This document shows positions 24,956 to 32,556 of a DNA stretch of 59,427 bases, one piece after another. Location: positions 1-59,427 of the forward strand of contig NZ_SMBU01000032.1 of NCBI RefSeq assembly GCF_004342485.1, written 5' to 3'. This DNA is from Roseateles saccharophilus (GTDB taxonomy: Bacteria > Pseudomonadota > Gammaproteobacteria > Burkholderiales > Burkholderiaceae_C). How positions within the stretch are numbered: position 1 is the stretch's first letter; each line of letters begins with the position of its first letter. The notes below the pieces were generated by a model that did no database searches, was not told the DNA's origin, and worked only from the letters and a program-made list of their open reading frames with translations. The translations under genes were made by a program, and so were the position numbers.

Positions 24956-26323
24956 ATGAGCCTTTTCGATGTGTTGCTGCTGGGCCTGCTGGCCCTGATC
25001 CTGATCCTGCTGGTCGTCATCTGGGCTCGCCAAAAGGCGCCACAGGGCGTGCCTCCCGAGCTGCTGCAGGGCAACGAGAGGCTGGAGCGCGAACTGCGCG
25101 ACGAGCTGGGCCGCAGCGCCAGCGGCACCCGCCAGGAGCTGGTGCAGGGCCTGGCTCAGTTCCAGCAGGTGCTGACCCAGGGCCTGCAGGGCAGCAATCA
25201 GTCGCTCAGCGCACAGGCGCTGGCCGCGCGCGAGGCCCAGGATGCAGCGGCCCTTCGCAGCGCCCAGGCCCAGGCCGAGGCCATGCAGCGCCTGAACGAC
25301 GCGATGCGCGAGCAGCTGCAGGCGCTGTCGAAGAACAACGACCAGCGCCTGGCCGAGCTGCGCCTGACGGTGGAGCAGCGCCTGACCGCCATCCAGCAGG
25401 ACAACGAGAAGAAGCTCGAGCAGATGCGCGCGACCGTCGACGAGAAGCTGCACGCGACGCTGGAGCAGCGCCTGGGCGAGAGCTTCAAGCAGGTGGCCGA
25501 GCGGCTGGAGCAGGTGCACAAGGGCCTCGGGGAGATGCAGAACCTGGCGCGCGACGTCGGCTCGCTGAACCGCGTGCTGACCAATGTGAAGACGCGCGGC
25601 GTGTTCGGCGAGGTGCAGCTGGCCGGTCTACTCGACCAGGTCTTCACGCCCGAGCAGTACGCGTCCAACGTGGCGACGCTGCCGGGCTCCAGCGAGCGCG
25701 TGGAGTTCGCGATCTCGCTGCCGGGCCAGCGCGACGACGGCAAGCCGCTGTGGCTGCCCATCGACGCCAAGTTCCCGCGCGAGGACTACGAGCGCCTGCT
25801 CGACGCCCAGGAGCGCGCCGACGCGCCCGCCGCCGAGGCCGCGGGGAAGGCCATCGAGACGCGGCTGCGGCTTGAAGCGAAAACCATCCGCGAGAAATAC
25901 ATCGCCCCGCCGCACACGACCGACTTCGGCATCCTCTTCGTGCCGACGGAAGGCCTGTACGCCGAGGCGCTGCGCCGCCCCGGCCTCGTCGAGGGCCTGC
26001 AGCGCGAGCACAAGGTCATGCTCTGCGGCCCCACCACGCTGCTGGCCACGCTGACCAGCCTGCAGATGGGCTTTCGCACGCTGGCGCTGGAGAAGCGCAG
26101 CGCCGAGGTCTGGGAGGTGCTGGGCGCCGTGAAGACCGAGTTCGGCAAGTTCGGCGACGTGCTCGCCAAGGCCAGGAAGAAGCTCGAGGAGGCCGGCAAC
26201 ACGCTGGACGCCGCCGAGGTGCGCACGCGCGCGATGACGCGCAAGCTCAAGACCGTGGAGGCGCTGCCGGACGATGCCGCCCAGCAGCTGCTGCAGCTCG
26301 GCCTCGGCGAGGACGCCGAGTGA
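24956..26323 (+). CDS. rmuC: DNA recombination protein RmuC
   Basis: The 455-residue product starts with one membrane helix (LFDVLLLGLLALILILLVVI), followed by a long coiled coil (about residues 40-200, rich in Gln, Glu, Leu and Arg). The RmuC nuclease-like domain then follows: NVKTRGVFGEVQLAGLLDQV, LPIDAKFPREDYERLL, FGILFVPTEGLYAEAL and LCGPTTLLATLTSLQMGF. RmuC limits inversion and recombination at short inverted repeats and is a PD-(D/E)XK-type predicted nuclease; the D-A-K of IDAKFP fits that motif. The next gene begins at its stop codon (GTGA). Confidence 0.93.
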   Translation: MSLFDVLLLGLLALILILLVVIWARQKAPQGVPPELLQGNERLERELRDELGRSASGTRQELVQGLAQFQQVLTQGLQGSNQSLSAQALAAREAQDAAALRSAQAQAEAMQRLNDAMREQLQALSKNNDQRLAELRLTVEQRLTAIQQDNEKKLEQMRATVDEKLHATLEQRLGESFKQVAERLEQVHKGLGEMQNLARDVGSLNRVLTNVKTRGVFGEVQLAGLLDQVFTPEQYASNVATLPGSSERVEFAISLPGQRDDGKPLWLPIDAKFPREDYERLLDAQERADAPAAEAAGKAIETRLRLEAKTIREKYIAPPHTTDFGILFVPTEGLYAEALRRPGLVEGLQREHKVMLCGPTTLLATLTSLQMGFRTLALEKRSAEVWEVLGAVKTEFGKFGDVLAKARKKLEEAGNTLDAAEVRTRAMTRKLKTVEALPDDAAQQLLQLGLGEDAE

Positions 26324-27483
26324 GCGACGCGGTCCCGTCGCCGAAGCAGAGCCTGCGCCACGCCTTCCCCTGGCTGATCGCCACGCTGATCTGCGTGCAT
26401 GCCTGCATGGCCACGACGCGGGTCACGGCCGCCCTCTGGGTGCTGAACCAGGGCTATGGCGAGGCCTCGGTGGGCCTGCTGCTCAGCCTGTTCGCCGTCG
26501 CGCCCATCGTGCTGTCACTGTGGGCCGGGCGGCTGGCGGACCGGCATGGCTTCCACCGCCCGGTCGGCGTCGGCGTGACGCTGGCCTTCGCCGGCGCGCT
26601 GCTGGCGCTGGCGGTGCAGCAGCTCTGGGCCATCGCCATCGGCTGCCTGCTGTGTGGCGGCGCGATCGCCGTGGCGGCGGTCGCGATGCAGCGCGAGGCC
26701 GGGCTGATGGCCGACCAGCCCGGCGAGCTCAAGCGCATCTTCAGCTGGATGGCCCTCGGGCCGGCGCTGTCCAACTCGCTGGCGCCCGTCATTGCCGGCC
26801 TGCTGATCGACCACGCCGGCATGACGGCCTCCTTCGGTTTCGCCACGCTGCTGCCGCTGCTGGCCTGGGGCCTGGCGCAGAAGGTGCCGCGCCACCGGCC
26901 CGAACCACGGGCCGCGAGCCACCGCGAGCCCGCTGCCTGGGACCTGTTCCGCCTGCCGGCCTTTCGGCGGCTGATGCTGGTCAACCTCGTGCTGTCGGCC
27001 TGCTGGGATGCGCACAGCTTCGTCGTACCGGTGGTGGGCCATGCGCGCGGGCTGTCGGCGTCCAGCATCGGCGTGGTGCTGGGCAGCTTCGCGGTCGCGG
27101 CGACCTGTGTGCGCCTGGCCATCGTGCGCTTCGCCGACGACCTCGACGAGGTCAGGGCGCTGCGCACGGCCATGGTCGCCGCGATGCTGACCTTCCTGGC
27201 CTATGCCTGGCTGCCCGGCACGGCCGGCCTGATGTGCGGCTCGGCCCTGCTCGGCACGGCGCTCGGCTCGGTGCAGCCGATGATCCTCGCGATGCTGCAC
27301 CACGTGACGCCGCCCGAGCGCCATGGCCAGGCCCTGGGCCTGCGCATGTTCGCCGTCAACGGCGCGACGGTGGCCATGCCGGCCGGCTTCGGCCTGCTCG
27401 CGGCGGCCACGGCCCTGGCCGCGCCGATGTGGCTGATGGCCTCGCTGCTGCTGCTTGCGCAGCTGCCCGCGCGCCGGCTTTAG
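26320..27483 (+). CDS. Major facilitator superfamily transporter
   Basis: A 387-residue MFS protein with twelve predicted helices. The loop between helices 2 and 3 reads LWAGRLADRHGFHRPVGVG, matching the GxxxDRxGRR signature. The RFADDLDEVRALR loop between helices 8 and 9 is its counterpart. Helix 5 lies in FSWMALGPALSNSLAPVIAG, resembling drug efflux members. The substrate is unknown. It starts with GTG overlapping the rmuC stop. It is the last gene of the run; no terminator is obvious in the next 140 bases. Confidence 0.87.
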   Translation: MSDAVPSPKQSLRHAFPWLIATLICVHACMATTRVTAALWVLNQGYGEASVGLLLSLFAVAPIVLSLWAGRLADRHGFHRPVGVGVTLAFAGALLALAVQQLWAIAIGCLLCGGAIAVAAVAMQREAGLMADQPGELKRIFSWMALGPALSNSLAPVIAGLLIDHAGMTASFGFATLLPLLAWGLAQKVPRHRPEPRAASHREPAAWDLFRLPAFRRLMLVNLVLSACWDAHSFVVPVVGHARGLSASSIGVVLGSFAVAATCVRLAIVRFADDLDEVRALRTAMVAAMLTFLAYAWLPGTAGLMCGSALLGTALGSVQPMILAMLHHVTPPERHGQALGLRMFAVNGATVAMPAGFGLLAAATALAAPMWLMASLLLLAQLPARRL

Positions 27484-27627
27484 CCGCCCGCGAGCGCTCG
27501 GGCCGTATCGGCAGGGCGCCACCGCCGGCACGAATCGGCGCTTGGCGTGACTTGTGACACCCACCTGTGCCGACCCCGCGGCTAAGCTGGCGCCCTGATT
27601 TTTTCTCTCGGCCATCGCCGCCGGACG
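27484..27627 (+). promoter_or_regulatory. Intergenic region, probable promoter of the TonB receptor module
   Basis: This 144-base gap holds no gene. TAAGCT at 27581-27586 could be a -10, with TTGGCG or TTGTGA-like words upstream at loose spacing. There is no ferric uptake (Fur) box that I can recognise. Confidence 0.25.
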
Positions 27628-29607
27628 GTGACTGACATCGTGACAAGCCGCCCCTTCGCGCCCGCCTGGTATGCCACGCTGGCCCTGTCTTTCGCGGCCC
27701 AGGCCGCGCCCGGCCCCGACGCCTCGGACGACAAGGCGCTCGAAGCGCTCTTGAAGCGGGAAGTCCAAGGTCCTTCCCGCTATGCCCAGAGCCTGATGGA
27801 CGCGCCGGCCTCGGTCAGCGTGCTGGAGCGCGAGGAGTCCGATGCGCTCGGGCACCAGACGGTCGGCGACCAGCTGGCCCGCCTGCCGGGCGTCTACCTC
27901 AGCAATTCGCGCACCTACAGCGCCCTCGGCCTGCGCGGCTTCAGCCGCCCCGGCGACTACAACTCGCGGGTGCTGATGGCCATCGACGGCCAGCGGGTCA
28001 ACGAGGCCATCTTCGACCAGGGCCTGCCCCAGCTGGAGTTCCCCGTCGTCGCGGAATGGGTGCAGCGCGTGGAACTGGTGCGAGGCCCCGGGTCTTCGGT
28101 CTATGGCAGCAATGCGCTGCTGGGCGTCGTCAACGTGGTCACGCTCGACGGGGCCGACGCGCCCGGCCTGAGCACCCAGGGCAGCGTCGGGGAGCATGGC
28201 CTGCGCCGCGTCGAGATGCACTACGGCGCGGCCGACGCGGGCGACCGCGACCTCTTCGTCGGCCTCAACCTGCAGGACTCGGCGGGCGAGAACCTCTACC
28301 TGCCGGAGCTCGGCACGCCCGATGGCTGGGTGCGCCGGCTGGACGGCGAGCAGCAGGCCGCGCTGCTCGTCAAATACCGCGACGGCCCCTGGCGCCTGTC
28401 GCTGAACGCGGTGCGCCGCGACAAGGACGCCGCGACGGCTCCCTATGGCACGGAGCCGGGCGTCGCCGGCACCCGCTACAGCGACAGGGAGGTGCTCACC
28501 GAGCTCGCCTACGACGCCGGCTGGCAGGACGATGTGCGCAGCAGCGTCAGGCTCAACGTGGCGGGCTACGAGTTCCGCGGCCGCTATGTGTTCGGCCCGC
28601 CGCCCGAGCGCATCAACCGCGACGAGGCCTATGCGCAGTGGACGACGCTGGAGGGTCGCGTGCTGTGGCGCGGCGTGCTCAACCACCAGCTGATGGCGGG
28701 CGCGGAGCTGCGCACCGCGCCCATCGGCGTGCAGCGCAACTACGACGTCTCGCCCTACAACGACATCCTGAACACCCGCTCCAGCCAGGATTCCGCCGCC
28801 CTCTATGCGCAGGACCAGTGGCGCCTGGCCCCGACGCTGCAGTTGACGACCGGCCTGCGCCTGGACCGCGTGCGCGGCTTCTCGCCGGCTCTGTCGCCGC
28901 GCGCCGTGCTGGCGCTGCGCCCGGACGAGCGCGAGTCCTTCAAGCTGATGTGGGCCCAGTCCTTCCGCACGCCCAATCTGTACGAGCGCTTCTACGACGA
29001 TGGCGGCGCCACCCAGATCGGCAATGCCGCGCTGAAGCCGGAGCGCCTGAATTCGGCCGAGGCCTCGTGGGAGCACCTGCTGCGCAACGGCCTGGCGCTC
29101 AGCGCCAATGCCTACTGGACGCAGATGAGCCGGCTGATCGAGCAGGTGCCGCTGAGCGACTCGCCCGACGCCGTCGTGCAGTACCGCAATGTGGGGCGGG
29201 TCAGGCTGCGCGGCGTGGACCTGGACATCGAGCAGCGTGCCGGCGGCGGCTGGCTGTGGCGCGGCAGTGCTTCATGGATGGATGCCCGCAACCAGAGTGG
29301 CGAGCGCCTGAGCAACGCGCCGACCTGGATGCTGAAGGGCCATCTGGTGTCGCCGCAATGGCGGGGCTGGCAGCTCGGCGTGGAGGGCAATGTGCTGGGG
29401 CCGCGCCTGGGTCGCGTGGAGGTGCCGACGTCCGTCGTCGTCAACGCCCATCTGCGCTACCGGGTCGATGCGCGCCAGAGCGTCTCGCTGCACCTGAACA
29501 ACGCGCTGGACCGCCATAACCTGGACCCGTCAACGCCCGATACGGCGTTGAGCGCCATCCCGCAGCTGGCGCGCGCCTGGCGTCTGGACTGGCGCATCAG
29601 CCTCTGA
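27628..29607 (+). CDS. TonB-dependent outer membrane receptor
   Basis: This 659-residue outer-membrane protein has an N-terminal export segment (residues 8-27), a plug domain and a 22-strand-type beta barrel. The plug carries DAPASVSVLEREE, LARLPGVYLSN, LRGFSRPGDYNSRVLMAIDG and VELVRGPGSSVYGSNALLGV. The barrel ends with an aromatic/hydrophobic C-terminal strand (RLDWRISL), as needed for BamA-dependent insertion. No convincing TonB box is visible. It is followed by YfiR and GGDEF/EAL genes on the same strand, spacing eight bases, so it may act as the outer-membrane member of a signalling module as well as a transporter. The GTG start is uncertain; a second GTG lies at 27640. Confidence 0.9.
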   Translation: MTDIVTSRPFAPAWYATLALSFAAQAAPGPDASDDKALEALLKREVQGPSRYAQSLMDAPASVSVLEREESDALGHQTVGDQLARLPGVYLSNSRTYSALGLRGFSRPGDYNSRVLMAIDGQRVNEAIFDQGLPQLEFPVVAEWVQRVELVRGPGSSVYGSNALLGVVNVVTLDGADAPGLSTQGSVGEHGLRRVEMHYGAADAGDRDLFVGLNLQDSAGENLYLPELGTPDGWVRRLDGEQQAALLVKYRDGPWRLSLNAVRRDKDAATAPYGTEPGVAGTRYSDREVLTELAYDAGWQDDVRSSVRLNVAGYEFRGRYVFGPPPERINRDEAYAQWTTLEGRVLWRGVLNHQLMAGAELRTAPIGVQRNYDVSPYNDILNTRSSQDSAALYAQDQWRLAPTLQLTTGLRLDRVRGFSPALSPRAVLALRPDERESFKLMWAQSFRTPNLYERFYDDGGATQIGNAALKPERLNSAEASWEHLLRNGLALSANAYWTQMSRLIEQVPLSDSPDAVVQYRNVGRVRLRGVDLDIEQRAGGGWLWRGSASWMDARNQSGERLSNAPTWMLKGHLVSPQWRGWQLGVEGNVLGPRLGRVEVPTSVVVNAHLRYRVDARQSVSLHLNNALDRHNLDPSTPDTALSAIPQLARAWRLDWRISL

Positions 29608-29615
29608 GCATCGGC

Positions 29616-30182
29616 ATGACCCGGCTCCTGGCCATCCCGAGCAGCAGCGCCCGCTGGCGGCGCCGGCTCGGCTGCGCGCTGCTGGCCTGGCTGTCCTGTG
29701 CCGGGCCGGCCCTGGCGCAGACGGGTGGCCCGGAGGCGCTGAAGGCGGAGGTCGTCTACCGCCTGCTGATGTTCGTCAGCTGGCCCGCCGAGCGCGAACA
29801 GCCCGGCCATAGCCTGCAGCTGTGCACGCTGGGCGAGGGGCGCATGGAGGGCGCGCTGCAGGGCCTGGCCGGGCGGCAGATCCGCCAACTCACGCTGGAC
29901 GTTCGCCGCATGGCCCGCGGCGACTCGCCTGCCGGCTGCCATCTGCTCTACCTGCCGGCGCCCCAGGCCGGCCTGCGCACCCAGCTCGCCGAACTGCCGG
30001 TCCTCGTCGTCTCCGACGTGGCCGCGATGTTCGATCAGGGCGCCATGGTCAACCTGCAGGTCGAGGACGGCCGCATCGTTTTCGACGTGGATCTCGACGC
30101 CGCCCGTCATGCGGGTCTTGGCGTCAGCGCCAAGCTGTTGCGGCTGGCGCGATATGTGCGACACCAGGGTGGGGCGCCATGA
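29616..30182 (+). CDS. YfiR family periplasmic protein (DUF4154)
   Basis: The 188-residue product has an N-terminal signal peptide (RLGCALLAWLSCAGPALAQ) and a DUF4154 domain starting with EALKAEVVYRLLMFVSWPAE. Two cysteines (CTLGEG and AGCHLLYL) and the strands PVLVVSDVAAMFDQGAMVNL and GRIVFDVDLDAARHAGLGV, then SAKLLRLA, match YfiR. In Pseudomonas YfiR is a periplasmic inhibitor that binds the inner-membrane diguanylate cyclase YfiN. Here its partner is the next gene, coupled by a four-base overlap (ATGA). Confidence 0.92.
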   Translation: MTRLLAIPSSSARWRRRLGCALLAWLSCAGPALAQTGGPEALKAEVVYRLLMFVSWPAEREQPGHSLQLCTLGEGRMEGALQGLAGRQIRQLTLDVRRMARGDSPAGCHLLYLPAPQAGLRTQLAELPVLVVSDVAAMFDQGAMVNLQVEDGRIVFDVDLDAARHAGLGVSAKLLRLARYVRHQGGAP

Positions 30183-31990
30183 AGCCGGGATTTGCCGATG
30201 CCGTCGACCGCCTGCGCGAACTGATGGTCGCGTTCGCGGCGTTGCTGGCCTTCGGCCTGGTGCTGAGCCTGCTGCAGTACTGGCGCTTGCTGGAGCGCCA
30301 GACCGAGGACCTGCGCACCCAGGCCAGCATCGTTGCGCAGACGGTCTCCGCCGCCATGGTCTTCGACAGTCGCAGCGATGCCGGCGATAGCCTGCTGGCG
30401 CTGGAGCAAAGCCCGGCCATCGTGCATGCCCGGCTGATCCGGACCGACGGCAGCGTCTTCACCCAGTTCATCCGGCTGCCGGCAGAAAGCTCCTGGCTGC
30501 ACGACCTGGCCGGCATCGCACGGGTCGAGGTGCCGGTGACGGCCGACGGCCACCGCGTCGGCCTGCTGGCCGTCGAGGCCAGCCAGCTGCCGATGTGGAC
30601 CGACCTGGTCCGCTTCCTGGCGGCGACCCTGGGCACGCTGCTGGCGACGGCAGGCCTGGCCTGGTGGCTGTCCAAGCGCCTGCGCGTGCAGATCAAGGAG
30701 GTCGAGCGCCGCACGCGCTACATCGCCCGCTTCGACGCGCTGACCGACCTGCCCAACCGCGGGCATATGCGCCACCTGCTGGAGCGCGCCTTCCGCCAGC
30801 AGGAGGCGGCCACGCTGCTCATCCTGGACCTGGACGACTTCAAGCAGATCAACGACCAGCACCGCCACGCCGCCGGCGACGCGGTGCTGCAGGCCGTCAG
30901 CCAGCGCCTTCAGCTGCTGTGCCGCCATGGCGACCGGGCCGCCCGGCTGTCGGCCGACGAGTTCGCCGTGCTGCTGAAGCCGGGCCTGGAGGGCGAGGCG
31001 TTGCGGGCCCATGTCGCCCAGATGCAGAACGAGCTGACGAAGCCGGTTTCCTACGACGGCCAATGGCTGCCCCTGCATGTCTGCGTGGGCGCCGTTTCCC
31101 TGCCCGAGCATGCGCGCGACGCCAGCGAAGCCATGCGCTGCGCCGACGCGGCGATGCGGCATGCCAAGCAGATCGGGCGGGACAGCTTCCAGCCCTTCAC
31201 GCCGCAGATCGGCGAGGCCCTGCACTCGCGGCTGGCGCTGGAGCGCGACATGGTCGAGGCGCTGGCCCAGGACCAGTTCTGCCTGGCCTACCAGCCGCAG
31301 TACGACGCGCAGCGCCGCGTGCTGGGCCTGGAGGCGCTCGCGCGCTGGCGCCATCCCGAGCGGGGCTGGGTATCGCCGGTGGAGTTCATCCCGGTCGCCG
31401 AGAGTTCGGGCCACATCGTCGAGCTCGGCCTCGTCCTGCTCGCCGTGCTGCGCCGGGACCTGGATGCGTGGAAGGCCCTGGGCCTGAAGCCGCCGGCGGT
31501 GTCCATCAACCTGTCCTGGGAGCAGTGCCGCAAGCCCCAGCACCGCGAGCGCTTCCTGCAGCAGCTCAAGCTGCTGCAGCTGGGGCCGGACGAGGTCGAG
31601 TTCGAGCTCACCGAGAGTGCCGACTTCGAGGACATCGACAAGCCCGATTCCTTCGTCTTCACGTTGCAGGGCCTGGGCTACGGCCTGGCCATCGACGACT
31701 TCGGCACCGGCTACAGCTCGCTGGCCTATCTGCGCCGCATCCGCTGCCGCAAGCTCAAGATAGACCGACTCTTCGTGCACGGCCTGTCGGCCAACGCCGA
31801 TTCGCACACCCTGGTCGAATCGATGGTGCGCGTGGCCCATGCGATGCACATGCTCGTCGTCGCCGAGGGCGTGGAGCTGCCGGCCGACGAGGCGGCCTTG
31901 ATCGCGATGGGCTGTGATCTGATGCAGGGCTTCGGCTTCAGCCGGCCCGTCGAGCCGCAGGCGGTGCCGGCGCTGTTCGGCGTGGCTTGA
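30179..31990 (+). CDS. Membrane GGDEF-EAL protein with degenerate GGDEF site
   Basis: A 603-residue cyclic-di-GMP enzyme. Two membrane helices (about 15-34 and 147-164) flank a periplasmic CHASE8-like sensor, the YfiR-docking region in YfiN. A GGDEF domain follows (DALTDLPNRGHM, LILDLDDFKQIND), but its active-site loop reads LSADEF (residues 257-262) instead of GGDEF, so cyclase activity is doubtful. The EAL domain is intact: E385-A386-L387, then FELTES, AIDDFGTGYSS, LKIDRLFV and VVAEGVE. I infer a YfiR-regulated phosphodiesterase. GTP might still bind the degenerate domain and activate it. It is the third gene of the receptor module. Confidence 0.93.
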   Translation: MKPGFADAVDRLRELMVAFAALLAFGLVLSLLQYWRLLERQTEDLRTQASIVAQTVSAAMVFDSRSDAGDSLLALEQSPAIVHARLIRTDGSVFTQFIRLPAESSWLHDLAGIARVEVPVTADGHRVGLLAVEASQLPMWTDLVRFLAATLGTLLATAGLAWWLSKRLRVQIKEVERRTRYIARFDALTDLPNRGHMRHLLERAFRQQEAATLLILDLDDFKQINDQHRHAAGDAVLQAVSQRLQLLCRHGDRAARLSADEFAVLLKPGLEGEALRAHVAQMQNELTKPVSYDGQWLPLHVCVGAVSLPEHARDASEAMRCADAAMRHAKQIGRDSFQPFTPQIGEALHSRLALERDMVEALAQDQFCLAYQPQYDAQRRVLGLEALARWRHPERGWVSPVEFIPVAESSGHIVELGLVLLAVLRRDLDAWKALGLKPPAVSINLSWEQCRKPQHRERFLQQLKLLQLGPDEVEFELTESADFEDIDKPDSFVFTLQGLGYGLAIDDFGTGYSSLAYLRRIRCRKLKIDRLFVHGLSANADSHTLVESMVRVAHAMHMLVVAEGVELPADEAALIAMGCDLMQGFGFSRPVEPQAVPALFGVA

Positions 31991-31991
31991 G

Positions 31992-32237
31992 TCAGTCTGC
32001 TCTGATGAACCAGCGCGAGCGCAGCAGCGCCGCCGCGTCGCCCTCGGAGACGTAGAGCGTGGGTCGGCCGGCATCGAACTCGTAGAGCCGCCCGCTGGCC
32101 ACGCCGCGCACGACGACCGGCGAACTGGCGCGGTAGCGCACCAGCACGCGCCGCTCGGCCGGGCCGGCCGCGGGCCGCTCCGGCGTCGGGCTCGGGGCCT
32201 GGCGCAGCGCCGCGCGGCCTTGTCCGCAACATCCCAT
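31992..32237 (-). CDS. Small uncharacterised protein with N-terminal GCCG motif
   Basis: This 81-residue protein starts MGCCGQGR, is rich in Pro and Ala to about residue 28, and then has a compact beta-rich tail (RVLVRYRASSPVVVRGVASG, RLYEFDAGRPTLYVSEGDAA). I do not recognise a named family. The tail vaguely recalls short accessory proteins of phage or phage-tail-like clusters, but no phage gene is present nearby and I would not rely on it. AAGGAGAG precedes the start. It begins one base after the DUF1360 stop, so it is the last gene of the three-gene unit. Confidence 0.7.
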   Translation of the reverse strand: MGCCGQGRAALRQAPSPTPERPAAGPAERRVLVRYRASSPVVVRGVASGRLYEFDAGRPTLYVSEGDAAALLRSRWFIRAD

Positions 32238-32238
32238 G

Positions 32239-32556
32239 TCATCTCTCCTTGCGTGGCGAGGCGAGGGCGTCCAGCCCCGCCTCGACGATGCAGACCGCGC
32301 CCGACAGCGCCAGCACGCCCAGGGCCCAGCCGAGCGGGTCCTGCGCAATCAGCAGGGCCAGCGGCGCCGCCACCCACAGCGACACGCAGTAGGGGCAGTC
32401 CATCAACTGCCCCCAGGCGCCGTTGCCCAGGCGCGTGCGCAGCTTCAGCACGAGGCCGAAGGGGCCGTCCTCGGCGGCCAGCAGATGCGTGAGCCGCCAG
32501 GCCGCGAGCGTGGCCAGCGCCAGGCGGGGCCAGAAGCCCAGATCCTCCAAGCTCAC
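32239..32556 (-). CDS. DUF1360 family small membrane protein
   Basis: The 105-residue protein has two to three hydrophobic helices (LALATLAAWRLTHLL, LWVAAPLALLIA, LGWALGVLALSGAVCIVEAG) and the DUF1360 hallmark MDCPYCVSLWV, a CxxC pair at the membrane surface. The function is unknown; the CxxC could bind metal or undergo thiol exchange. The GTG start overlaps the stop of the cysteine-rich gene (GTGA), showing translational coupling. It is followed one base later by the small GCCG protein. Its presence beside a cysteine-rich partner suggests that the two act together. Confidence 0.78.
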   Translation of the reverse strand: MSLEDLGFWPRLALATLAAWRLTHLLAAEDGPFGLVLKLRTRLGNGAWGQLMDCPYCVSLWVAAPLALLIAQDPLGWALGVLALSGAVCIVEAGLDALASPRKER

